Positions 1 through 10,758 of a DNA stretch of 64,000 nt are shown here, one piece after another (position 1 is the stretch's first letter; the number at the start of each line of letters is the position of its first letter). The DNA comes from Zychaea mexicana (taxonomy: Eukaryota; Mucoromycota; Mucoromycetes; Mucorales; Lichtheimiaceae): the NCBI RefSeq assembly GCF_025766255.1, contig NW_026516676.1:62001-126000 (forward strand), written 5' to 3'. The notes under the pieces are model-generated. The model saw only the letters and a program-made list of their open reading frames with translations, was not told the DNA's origin and ran no database searches. A program made the position numbers and the translations under genes.

Positions 1-187
1 GTAATGCACGCTTAGCAACCTTTCTAAGCTCAGTGTGTGTTTATGCATACATACATAATCCACTTTAATACAGACAAATAATAATAACAATTGATGGCAT
101 TGGCGACTATACTTTTTATTACAACTGAGGATCATCATCTTGGCATATATAGAAACTTTCAGTGCTTCGATATAAAGTACACCCGGT

Positions 188-1357
188 TTAGGCACCAGCA
201 CCAGCAACGCTAGCACCAGCATCAGCATAGGCAGCAGTGCGTTCCGTAGACATGATCTGAGCGCTAGGGGATGTGTTAAACGATGTGTGTACTTCAGCAG
301 TAAGGCGCGAGCTCCAGGGCGTTGCCATGGTCATATAATCGAGCCCCGAATGGCTTTTGGATACTCGAACTTGCCATTGGAGTTGACCTGTCATTGCTTC
401 CAAACAATATAAACGAGTACCACAGCCAACATAAACAATTGTGCCTTGCGGATCCACCAGAATCGAAGGTATCTTGTAACCACCTTTGGGACAATCGAAT
501 CTCCAAAGTTCTATTATGTTATGAAATTAACATTGTTAGGATACGGCTGTGTATATATGATTTTCTCAATATCGTAGTAACTGGTAGCAAATAAATATCA
601 GTGATGTGCCCTTTTTTACCTTCGCCGCTGCGAACATCGATCCCCATGATATTGCCGCCAGAGCCCACAACTGCAACTGACCTTTGTGGATAGCCTGGCG
701 GCGGACGGTAACCTCCATTGTTATATCCTGGATCACAATGTCCTTGGTTATTGTATCCTGGGTAGTTGTTGTTGTATTCGGGGTTAATGAATCCTGGATT
801 GTTGTACGCTTCTGGGGCATTATATTCTGGTGCACTGTATCTTGGATTATTATAGTTTGAATGCTGGGAGTTAAAAGCTTGACCTGGCGTACAGACGATG
901 GACACCTCTTCATGACCAAATCCCTGGTATCATGCGTCAATGCGCATATGTATATTTAGCTTAACGGATCACAGTACATGGCTTGGAATCACGGGAGTTT
1001 AACACATTTCTCTAGTATTTTGCTCCTGGTTTTCTTCCGTACCTTCATCTTATTGACCCAGTTTACAGCGCCTGTGTAAAGGTTCAAGGATGCTGTTTTT
1101 CCGCTCGAGCAAATAATAAGATCGTCCTGATCCGTGATAAAAATAGACACAACGCTACCCATCGATCCGACAGAAAATATGGACGATGATCCCTTTGGAA
1201 AATCTGCTCGCCAGATACGGGCGCCCGAGTGTTTGTGTACTGCATAAATCTTGCCGTGTGTTGCGCATATCAGTACATCGTTACGGGAGACAGGCGAGGT
1301 ATACTCTCGTACATCCGTAGATTCGCCGTCTGAATCATGTTTGCTTCCAAAACCCAT
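188..1357 (-). CDS. PQQ-type beta-propeller protein, 313 aa
   Basis: Three exons (1357-1043, 923-620, 510-188) join in frame to 942 nt. Exon 1 carries an 'IYAVHKHSGARIWRADFP' blade, the middle exon holds an Asn/Tyr/Pro-rich low-complexity insert (about residues 120-170) followed by 'GNIMGIDVRSGEELWRF', and the last exon has 'GTRLYCLEAMTGQLQWQ'. These are typical PQQ/YWTD-like propeller blade motifs (G-x-L-x-A-x-x-x-x-G-x-x-x-W). With only three or four obvious blades it is shorter than a full eight-bladed quinoprotein, so a cofactor-free scaffold is as likely as an enzyme. No signal peptide is visible. The start is the first ATG of the frame, about 100 bp below a TATA box. The substrate and partners are unknown. 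Confidence 0.8.
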
Positions 1358-4340
1358 GTTTTTTATAAAATAAAAGAATAAAAGGGTTTCAAGAGTAAGA
1401 GTGAAGAGAGAAAATTGATATATCTAAATGGAAGAAGAGCATAATGCTGATTCTGACTTTTTATACACATATCGGTATTTCTTTACTTTTGTGCTATAAA
1501 GCTAATGTGGTTAGTCTCGTCAAATGTGGCTGCGCAGCTTTACTATTTATTTCCATTTAGGGTCGCATAGATTCTTCCTGGCATGCGATCGACAGAGTCA
1601 TATAGAACGGAAAACGGTTGGAGTGTGGTAGCAGGAACTCTTGTTGTCAGGGATGCTATAATATGGTGGGAAGTAACACTAATACATACAAATCTGGAAC
1701 TGTGGTGCATCTTATATCGTAAAGCTGCTGTTGCTTCAAGCGAGCTGTCGCAAGTGGCGATATTGGCAACAGCACTATAAAACATGGATTACAGTGCAAT
1801 AATGTGAATGATGATGGTGATCTATTTGACCAACTTGAACTTTAACGTTATATTACTTCATGCGTCTGAAAGCGATCACTGTAGTACTTGTTGCTCACCA
1901 GATATCTTTCGAGATATCTACTATGGTTAAAAAAATACTAGCACAGGTAGATGTTTACGTACGTTTGAATCAAAAATGGTGCTTTGAATCATCAATCGCG
2001 CATGCTTGTACAACGTCAAACCCAGTGGGACCCTCATACTTAGCAGCTGCATCAGCCCGCTGACAAATTTTAGGAACTTAAAGTCTTTCCCTTTTTGGCC
2101 CTCCTTCTCACTACGCTACAAATTGAGACAAGCTTATTGAATAGCGATAGCATAAAGTACACATAGTACAATTTACTTTATCCGGTTTGTCGTCCGTAAA
2201 GTCAGAAACGAGAACAAGAAGCATCGCTGTTTACTGATGATCAACTTGTTGACTTTAATTATTTCAAGTTGGTAATAATGTTTCGACAAACCCCATAATA
2301 CTAGCTAGTTGAACGATACCATGATTTTTGTTATCTGCTATATATTCTCTAGAAAGCTCTTGTTACAGCCGCTCTGTGTCGGTTTGAGCCACTTACTGTA
2401 CCTAAGCAGCAACAACTGAGACATAAAATTAGAATAAACATGGAAACAATCAGTGGTTTTCATGATAGTATGGTTTTGGAAAATAAAAAAGGTGAATTGC
2501 TGGATCAGACGACCTAATATTTTACGTACTATGTCATGCTCAGAATCTTTCACTTTTATGGTCTGGGAATATTAACTCTTGTCATCATTTGCTATTGTTG
2601 CATTCTACCGTTTTTAAGCCAATTACTTATCCATGTATATAATTCTTAGTCTGGCCTTTATGAAAGGAAACAACATAACCAGTCGTCGACAAACGAAAAG
2701 TTGATGATACATAGTAAATGAGATGCTCTTGATTTCCCTGAAAAGAACTGGTTTTCAATACCTGGTTTATCCCTGCTGTGTCATAAAAAACACGGGAATC
2801 AAACTACACGCTTTGAAATTGGATGTGCCTCGACTGCACAAGGACCCGCTACTCATTTGGTTGATAAGTCGATTGCACAACTCAATATTTGCTTTTATAG
2901 AGTCGCCAAAATCTTTCGGCATTTCTGGTGTTACTGTATAGCTTACTACCGAGCTCAGGGCATCAAGAATTGATATAAAAAAAACAAGCACTTAAACATT
3001 TCCTTAAATGCTGCAGGTGTATAATAAATGATCAAGGCTGTGTCGCTATGGAAAAAAGACCCCCATGTCCACAGAAAAAGACGTGCGTTACTCTGTTTCT
3101 AGTTTTTATTTTTTTTTACGGTTGAAGTGTATATCAGGGATCAGCCATGTGATTTAACACAACAAGGAGAGGTTCGGCATGTTGAAGTTCTTCCGTAAAA
3201 ATGATGCATAACAGTACACTTTCTCGTATACGACACCAACTTTTATCTTGGTTTGGAGGGCTCGCTGACGCTGTAAAAGTAATGTAGTTTACACTACTGT
3301 AGATTCATACAGTGGTCCCGCGCTTTTTGCACCGCTACCTTTCGCAACTTGCAAAACTGTTTTTGATCCACTGCATCTTATCGAAGTATTTCCATGCTTA
3401 ATATAATCCGCGACGTCAAAGTCAGTTGATGGATGTTGCATGTAACCGGGGTCCTTTGTGTGTAAGCATAGAAGTAAAAAACTATGATTTGTACACACAT
3501 AATTTTTTGATATCCTATATGTATGCACAACGTAGAAGATCACATAGTAGGTGTTATTATTCCCTTTATATGAAAAGCAACGTATATACGTACAGCATAC
3601 ACTCCTTTGGCTCGGCGCCGGACTGTTTAGCTAGCTGAGCGATCACATGAAGCAAACGTCTTCTTTTTAAAACTCGTGAGAATGTTGAGCGGGCGGGGAG
3701 AGGGATGTGCGTATAACTAGTCTTGAAAAAGTTGACCAACTTGTTCAAACTGCTGGCTCTTCCGCTTGAATGCTCCTCCTAAATCCTATCTTCTTGCTCT
3801 GCTGTTAGTTTGTTGAATGTTTCAGCCGTTAAGTGAAAAAGAGATAGACGGGTACTCAAAAATACAAAAGGCAAAGGTTGATTGCTTTCATTGAAACATC
3901 TGGACTTTTTATTATTTACATTTCTTTGCTGAAACATGCATTTGTGTTTATCTGTGAACAGTCCAGTGTATAGCACCTGACTTGAGCTACAGTAAACCAA
4001 AAAATGCAAATCTTCGATGTCTGCAACAATTTCTGAGACTTTCCACTGCTGCGAAAAGAAGGGGACCATTGTAGATAGCTTTATATGATTCCATACAATC
4101 CAAGTATATATAATACATCGGTGCTATAGAAACAGATGGATCGATCCACAAACCTCCAGTGGGGTTGAAGTGTATGCACCCTTTGCATATGCTTCACTCA
4201 TCTCGACAAAACCCCGTTTATGCAACTATAAGCCAAATACTCCTATTGCCACTGCATACATGTGCTTGCTGTGGCAACCGTCGTGCCACCATAGTAATCG
4301 GAGCGCCTCGCTTTGATTGGACAGGGGGTACTTTTGAAAA
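1358..4340. other. Gene-poor interval, about 3 kb
   Basis: No recognisable gene. Short ATG-started frames exist on the minus strand at 1543-1785 (80 aa) and 3779-4069 (96 aa), but neither resembles a family I know and neither shows a coding-like extension across splice sites. A double palindrome (AGATATCT twice with a TTCG spacer) lies at 1900-1919. The rest is AT-rich unique-looking sequence. Confidence 0.5.
1457..1465 (-). promoter_or_regulatory. TATA box of the propeller gene
   Basis: TATAAAAAG on the minus strand, about 100 bp upstream of the ATG at 1357. Confidence 0.5.
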
Positions 4341-4350
4341 TATAAAAAGC
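4315..4350 (+). promoter_or_regulatory. CCAAT-type box plus TATA box
   Basis: GATTGG (inverse CCAAT) at 4315-4320 and TATAAAAAGC at 4341-4350, about 125 bp before the ATG at 4474. This spacing is normal for a fungal promoter and supports transcription of the small OB-fold-like gene. Confidence 0.45.
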
Positions 4351-4473
4351 TCTTTCCAAAGTCTTCCTTTTACTTTTGCGCGTTTTCCACTACTGTAGAG
4401 GTACGATATAGAAAGTGTGTGTCCTGCAAAAGTACTGTACGTTTACGATTTGGCTAACCATGAAGAAACGTAG

Positions 4474-4871
4474 ATGCCTTGTATTGTCTTCTGTGATGGC
4501 ATTATCACGAAAGTGCCGAAACGATCAGCAACGGAAAAGTTACCAAAGGACAGATTCTTGTATTTCAGCATGCGTTGCGACACTTTCAATATGACGGTAC
4601 TGAGAACTTTTTTTGCTACGAAAATATTCAGAGACCGATATGAGATCATTTGTATTGACAAAGTATCTTGAAGGTTTGGGTCAGGTCCCACGCGCTTATA
4701 CATTATATCGAACAGCACGACGTTCAAGTGGGGATGCCCGTGTACGTCGTGGGTCATTTTGAGATCACTGGAAAACGTAGCAAAGATAATCATAACCATT
4801 TGATGCGAACGGCGTTGCGAGTCAAATTAGGCGACGACTGCCCAACGCCCACTGTGGACGCAAGTCATTGA
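4474..4871 (+). pseudogene. Small OB-fold-like protein, broken by a -1 shift
   Basis: Two adjoining frames look like one protein of about 132 residues. The first (4474 to about 4668) begins 'MPCIVFCDGIITKVPKR' and the second (about 4668-4871) contains 'KVWVRSHALIHYIEQ' and 'GMPVYVVGHFE'. The alternating strands, the 'VWVRSHA' segment and the 'G-x-P-V-Y-V-V-G' strand resemble a single-stranded-DNA-binding OB fold (Rim1/SSB or an RPA-like subunit). The frame change must fall in a window of about a dozen bases around 4657-4668, because both frames have stops outside it. No spliceable intron of the right phase fits, so a lost base, a sequence error or a programmed shift is needed. A TATA box at 4341 and AATAAA at 4875 frame a compact gene. 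The family assignment rests on the pattern only. Confidence 0.4.
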
Positions 4872-5350
4872 GCCAATAAAACGGTCACAGGATATTCTTT
4901 CTCCTGTTTATTATTGTTGATGCTATCATAGAACACGTGCGTCATCCAAGCCAAAAAAAAAAAAAGAGAGTTAGGTGTCTGTGTGAATGAGCGGGCACAC
5001 GTAATCGGGATGTTCTAGTAGGTTAGCTATGTTATGCTATATCAAATTGTCAAAATTGCGCTCAGTTGTTGTATGCATGCAATGCACACGCTGTGTGATG
5101 GCACCACATGCCCACCCCAGGAAATGGAAACCACACGGTTGATTGGTCCGTTTTAAGAAGAAATGTCTCAACTCGTTCTTTGTTTCGCATGACGTTGTCA
5201 TCATCAACAGTATTTATGTCATGCAATCGAGATGCCCAGTGAGAATAAAAGAACAGAGCGTTGGTGTATGGTGAGCGGGGCGGGGCGGGGCGGGAAGGAA
5301 ACTATTTATACAACAAAAGGGAGAGCGGTGATGTAGAAGAAAAGAAAAAT
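4872..5350. other. Intergenic; polyadenylation signal and G-rich run
   Basis: AATAAA at 4875-4880 follows the OB-fold-like gene. A GC-box-like tandem (four runs of three or four G separated by single C) lies at 5277-5294, just downstream of the minus-strand gene that ends at 5351. No gene is seen. Confidence 0.5.
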
Positions 5351-6001
5351 CTAAAAGGATGTCGTCGCTTGAACATTGAAGGCTTTACGGGTGAAGAGTT
5401 GCTCAACAAAGTCGGATGGAGATGGATCGTCAGGATTGGAAAAGGGTGTGTTTTGTTTACAGAAATGAGGCTAAAAGAGTTTTAAATCACGCTGCGTGTT
5501 AGATACACACAAACAATAAACAACACGCGAAAGAAAGATCAAGTCTCTTCACACGACAAGGACAACAACGGGCTTCACACACACACGTACTGATGCCAGA
5601 GGAAAACACTTACAAGAGACATGGCAGAATGAGACTTTCTCAATTGCGGTACGGAAGGATGGAAGCGTCTCCGTTCGGATGTGGTTGCTACGGATTCTAA
5701 TAGGTCCCATGCCACGGTTAGTGAGAGAGCAAAAGAGAGAGTTAGTGTCACGGTACACATGACGCAAATGATATATACTCCTTGATGGCTCGTCCAACAG
5801 CACATCCATTGTCATCATCCAGCAACCCAACTTCCTGCCCCAATCATTTTGCACATGCGTGGCCAGCCTCGAAACAAACAAAAGAAACTCGAAACACTTA
5901 CCAATGGATCGATCATCAGACGACGGCGATCGGTCGCGTTGCTGTAGTTGATGCTGGTGGTGCTGGTGTAATAAGTGTGAGTTATGCTGCGATTGTTCAT
6001 T

Positions 6002-6037
<36 letters not shown>

Positions 6038-6973
6038 TGGTTGTGGTGATTGTTGGTGGTAGGGTTCTCCAATGGCTGATTTCTGTGATTGGGGTCTACA
6101 TGAAAAGAGTAGTCATTACGGTTAAATAACAATGCCGAAAGAGAGTTCTCAACGGTTAAATAATACCCACACTTGGAAATTTGTTCCGACGTCGGACTTT
6201 GGTTTCATACGAACAGATAACTGTCAAATGTTGCACGAAAATGTCGTCAGGACCTCTTTTTTGAGTAGTAAGAGGGAGGGGAGAGAGAGGGAAGGGTGGG
6301 GTTGTTATTAGGGAGACTAGTACATGCTAAAGAGGATATGTGTAGTAAAGGAGGAGGGAAGGTCAGGTGTATGGGCCAAGATAGAGATAGGCAGTAGATA
6401 GAAACGGGAGGGGGGGGAGAGGGGAGAAACGAGGAGATATCTGACTATGCAAGTTAGATGGGCTACCATTGCTACTTACCTTGACGGTAGAATTGAATTT
6501 GGATTGGTCTAAAAGATATCGACGAGTCGTAACGCCCGAGTCCGCATATTCAGACAAGTTGATGGTCAAGCTGCCAATTGAATGTGTTTCCTTGCCTCCA
6601 CTGAGCTCTTGGAATATCTCCAACTTTAGCTCACATGCGCCCAAGACATGCTGTTTGTTGATAACGAGTTGTGCCATGGTGTTGATGGGATGATTCCAGA
6701 ATATGCAATGGTCATTGATGGGCGCTCTAAAGATAAAAAAGTTATACACACCGAACGACGTTGTTGTCAATGACTCATTCATGGACGCAAACAGACGAGC
6801 AGTACTTTTTTATACCTTTCGGTCATTCCACTCGCATGCGAAGCATTCTTTATCCGCCACTTTGCATAGTATAGTCCACTGACTAATGGCACATTGGCGA
6901 GATCTCGTATTAATAGGCTGATTTCAAAGTCGAGTTTACGGTGTTTGGAAATAAAAAAGTGCAGTAACGGCAT
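5351..6973 (-). CDS. EEIG1/EHBP1-like NT-C2 domain protein, 280 aa
   Basis: Six exons (6973-6816, 6726-6480, 6220-6167, 6082-5902, 5696-5614, 5470-5351) sum to 843 nt. Residues 1-150 form an N-terminal C2 (NT-C2) domain: 'KLDFEISLLIRDL', 'NVPLVSGLYYAKWR', then 'HPINTMAQLVIN' and 'GSLTINLSEYAD' with 'TTRRYLLDQSKFNSTVKV'. This domain in EEIG1/EHBP1 proteins binds membranes or Rab-type partners. A polyglutamine tract (about residues 160-180) and a Ser-rich linker follow. The last exon ends in 'DFVEQLFTRKAF'. The 3' end of exon 3 could instead be 6173. A short extra coding segment near 5741-5796 was considered but breaks the phase. No membrane segment is present; a cytosolic adaptor role is inferred. 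Confidence 0.8.
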
Positions 6974-7411
6974 AGTGTTGTGTAAAGAGAGAGAGAGAGA
7001 GAGAGAGAGAAAAAGAGAGTCCTGCTGCTGAGCGGGGGAACCACAGCATTATTTCCCGCAAAAAGCTTGGGCTGTTGTTGTTGTTGCTGCTGCGCTGCCT
7101 TGGCTAAGCTGGGCCTGCTGAGGGTGGGGGGTGAAGCGTCGAAAACCCCCCACTCCCCCATTTTGGGTGTTTTTGCTGTTTTCCCTTTTTTCTTGAGGCC
7201 TTGAGAAAAACCAACAACAACAACAACAAGCTTATAGCAGGTGGGCCTTTCAAAGCAGGCAATTATTATCGCTTCTATCAAACACACTTTAGACTTTTTC
7301 AAACAGTGCTTTCTTTTTCTTTTTCCGGTCTCCTCCCTATTTTCCTTTTGTTTTTTTTCTTTTTTGTTTTTTCGCCTTTTCCTTTTTACTCTGGTCCTAT
7401 CGATTGGGTGC
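6974..7411. other. Divergent promoter region with GA repeat
   Basis: Separates the start codons of the NT-C2 gene (minus) and the NEM1-like gene (plus). It contains a (GA)n tract at about 6987-7017 and a long T-rich stretch at 7310-7390, typical of fungal divergent promoters. Both genes may share it. Confidence 0.5.
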
Positions 7412-8779
7412 ATGTTGTCCATTCTACCTTCGTCTACTACTACTACTGCTGCTGCTGCTGCTACAACCACCACCACCACCACCACCACCACTACTACTAC
7501 TGCAACGACTGCTACTACGATTAAACCTACACAAAGTCAACATTCGTCACCACTAACACCGAGTTTTGCATCAACTTCATCCAACAACACTAGCATGTCG
7601 TCCTCCATATCTTCCACGGCTTCGGCCACACCCACCGGAATCTCGTCCTTACGGCGACGAAGAAGCAGTCGACTTTTCTTTTCACACTTGTTCCAATATT
7701 TTGCTTTGGTCTATGAATACATTTGCTCCATTTTCCACATGCGGCAGAAACGGATTGAGCCAGCACCACCGTCAACAACAAAGCGGTCCTCTTCTCCTAG
7801 CAGTACCACCTTTATCTCCTCCTCTTCTTCTTCTTCCTCTGTCTCCCCTACGTCTCCTCTTTTCCAGCAGCAGCAACGTATTAACACCAACAACAATCCA
7901 TCGAAAAAGATTGCAGCACTACAATATTACAAGGGTAAAACACTCGTACTGGATCTAGACGAAACGCTGGTACATTCTGTTCGACTAGGCTCTTATGCGG
8001 CTCGCCACACAGTCAGCACGTCCATCAAACGCAAAAAGATCGAAGTGCAGGACGAGAAACAGAGCTTGCTCTATGAAGTTTACAAACGGCCGCACGTGGA
8101 TTTTTTTCTGAAAACGGTACGCTCACTTTTTCTTTTGTTGGGGTCATACGAGCGATGGAAAAGAGATAGACCAAGTAGTATAGAGAAGGAACTGATAGAC
8201 AGACATCTCTCTCTCTCTCTCTCTCTCTTTTTGTACAGATAAGTCAATGGTACAAGGTGGTCATCTTCACCGCGTCAATGGCTGAATACGCCGACCCCGT
8301 GATTGACTGGCTGGACCAGGATCATAACGTGATTTCACAACGCTACTTTCGGCAGGTACAACTTGTAGCAGCAGCAGAAAACCCTATCTTTTTTGTGTGT
8401 GTGGATTTGAAAGAAAGTAAACTAAAAGAAAGAATGATGCTTCTAGTCCTGCATCGTCCGGAATGGAAACTTTGTAAAGGACATTTCACTCGCAGAACCT
8501 GATCTAGCCAAAGTGTGTCTTGTGGATAACAGCAATGCTGCCTTTGGTTTGTTCCAAGGTAATGGTTTATTCTGGATGGCTGGTTTATCGGTCTTTTGGA
8601 GAGAGACTCAGAACTAATGCGGTCTATGTAATACAATAGAAAACGGCATACCTTGCCCTGGATGGATATCCAACCCGAATGACGAGTGTCTTTTGGACCT
8701 GTTACCGCTGTTGGATGCATTACGCTTTACCGCAGATGTTCGGAGTGTTCTGCGGCTGCGGCTCATGGGCGTTTCGTAA
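7412..8779 (+). CDS. NEM1: Nem1/CTDNEP1-type lipin phosphatase, 357 aa
   Basis: Four exons (7412-8116, 8239-8355, 8447-8558, 8640-8779) total 1074 nt. The catalytic FCP1/HAD domain starts near residue 173. '[12 protein letters not shown]' supplies the two catalytic aspartates (about D181 and D183), and '[15 protein letters not shown]', '[16 protein letters not shown]', 'CLVDNS' and '[21 protein letters not shown]' follow in family order. A hydrophobic segment at residues 88-108, after a basic patch, is the expected membrane anchor. The N-terminus is Thr/Ser/Ala-rich low complexity. With Spo7, Nem1 dephosphorylates the lipin Pah1 at the nuclear envelope and ER, steering phosphatidate to triacylglycerol. 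The frame is open upstream of 7412 but has no ATG there, so the first ATG was taken. Confidence 0.92.
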
Positions 8780-9624
8780 CGACATATATACGAGATACAT
8801 ATATGAAATATACCATGCTTCTTTTTCTCTTACCTCTCAACCCTCTTACCTACTATTATACTACCCTACAACAACAGTAACAGTAACAACCAACGCCACG
8901 CATACATACATACATCTCCCCACTTGCCTTTATTACCAACTAGTACTATCACTATCTCCACATTCTTCGTCGTCATGTTGTTGTGTATATAAGATGCGTA
9001 TGTGTGTGATTATAAACAAACCTGGACTTTTTACGCTCCTTTTGTTATGTAGTGTCATCATCTATCGTAAAGCAGAACGCCACAATTCTTCGTTTAGTTG
9101 TTATTGTTATTGTTATTGTCAGAATTTATAGGGGGGATTTACATTCTATTGAATTCAACTACTGCTAAATAACTATGAAACAGGCAGAACCCTTAAGTTA
9201 CAAACAGGTTTAGAGGAAAGCCCTCCCATAATTGGTGTAACAAACAGTGGGAGGTCCCAACAGCCTTTGTTACACGTTTTTACATATATAAACCTTGCTC
9301 CGCCCCGCCATTTGCGCCGAAAACACCATTCACGGTATATCTAATCACTGCACATTTTCCCCAAAGAGACAACTTTACAGAACGTATCATGGTTGTATAT
9401 TTTATATCATGTTTAAATGGGTTGTCTTGACTTGCAACGTGGGTGCGCGTATACAGCAGCAGCAGCAGCAGCAGCAGCAAGATGGATATGTAATGTTGTT
9501 TCTCTTTGACGAAAGAAAAAAAAAGTGTGTGGGACGATGAGATGGGATAGTAACGTAGTGTTTAGGTGGACAAGATAAGAGGGTGTGGGGGCGAATAAAG
9601 AATGAGAGAGAAAGAGAGAGATGG
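8780..9624. other. Intergenic between convergent genes
   Basis: Separates the 3' ends of NEM1 and the calcium-sensor gene. It holds a (CAG)8 tract at 9454-9477 and pyrimidine-rich sequence. No gene is seen. Confidence 0.5.
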
Positions 9625-10086
9625 CTAGACTAGACCATCGTACAAGTTCAGTGCTTGGACAATGGTAGGGTCCTTTTTCGATCCTTCTCTAAATTCCTCC
9701 ATCGTTAAACGGCCATCCCGATCCTATTAATAATAATCATAGTGGTGGTAATAAGGCCCAGATATATATAGTCAACCCAAAAAGAGAGAAAAAAAAAGTC
9801 AGCGCCCGTTTTTCCATCACAATGGGCTTTGGCCCCCAATTCAAACCTCCCAAGCCCACAGAGGACACCAGAAAAACGAACCTGATCCATCATGTCGAAA
9901 ATCTTGCTGACTCTCTTTTCCGGCGTGTCTTCATCCGCTGGCAGCTTTACCATGCTGCCGACCATCTTGTAGATAGCATCGACAATATGTAACATTTCGC
10001 CTTGTGATATGTATCCGTCATTATCGATATCGTAGAGCTAGAGAAAATTTCATGCAACTTTAACACACTTTTTTCTTGACATCATT

Positions 10087-10124
<38 letters not shown>

Positions 10125-10758
10125 CCTGAAATGCCCCTATCATACATTCTTGTTTGAGTATAATTACAACAACAACAGTTTTGTAAACGGGAGGGAAAAT
10201 GGACTTACACAATAGCTTTTCATCAACTCTTCCTCGACTGGTTATAGACAATGCACATATAAACTCTTTGAAATCAATCGTCCCGTTCTTGTCGCCGTCA
10301 AATACATTGAACACATAGTCGGCAAACCGCGAAGGGTCACCGAACGGGAAAAACTGCTTGTAGATCTTTTGGAACTCGGTCTTGTCCAGTTGGCCCGACG
10401 GACAGTCTTTCAAGAAGCCTTTGTACCTGGTGTTTTCATAATGGCGTGTCCATTCAGTTATTGGAAGGTTGAGGAATGTCAATATACCCACGCACTTGTA
10501 AAAGTACGGTTTGCGCTTCTACCCCTTACCTCCCTCTTCTCCTACTCTTGCTCTGTCATTCCTTCCCAAAACTCCCCCTTTACTTCAAAAAAAAAACTAT
10601 GCTCTTACCATTGTTGCAGCTCCTTCTTATCAACTGTGTATGCGTGCGTTTTTAATACTTTTTGAATTCAATTGTAAAGAATTCCTTGACTTACAGTAAG
10701 TGCATTTCTGAAGGTCGTGCAGTTGCTCGGGGCTCAATTTACTCTGAGCTTTACCCAT
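9625..10758 (-). CDS. NCS1: Neuronal calcium sensor 1 / frequenin, 190 aa
   Basis: Six exons (10758-10695, 10633-10609, 10426-10209, 10136-10126, 10037-9882, 9723-9625) give exactly 190 residues, the usual frequenin length. It begins 'MGKAQSKL', an N-myristoylation signal. The '[15 protein letters not shown]' degenerate EF1 is followed by canonical EF loops '[13 protein letters not shown]', '[12 protein letters not shown]' and '[13 protein letters not shown]', and the end '[11 protein letters not shown]' is diagnostic. NCS1 activates phosphatidylinositol 4-kinase (Pik1) and couples Ca2+ to Golgi traffic and stress responses. Two micro-exons are required: 25 nt encoding 'FDKKELQQ' and 11 nt completing 'WAFQ'. 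Both have GT/AG borders and restore conserved sequence. Confidence 0.96.

Noticed and set aside
1543..1785. 80-codon minus-strand frame
   Set aside because: ATG-started but with no recognisable family, promoter or splice partners; listed only as part of the gene-poor interval.
5741..5796. Possible extra exon of the NT-C2 gene
   Set aside because: It has an acceptor and a weak donor, but including it breaks the reading phase on either side; skipping it gives a consistent protein.
7241..7411. N-terminal hydrophobic extension of the NEM1 frame
   Set aside because: The frame is open upstream but has no ATG before 7412; the Phe/Leu run comes from promoter T-tracts.
9454..9477. CAG repeat as a CRISPR-like or coding array
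   Set aside because: Pure trinucleotide microsatellite without spacers, in a convergent intergenic region.
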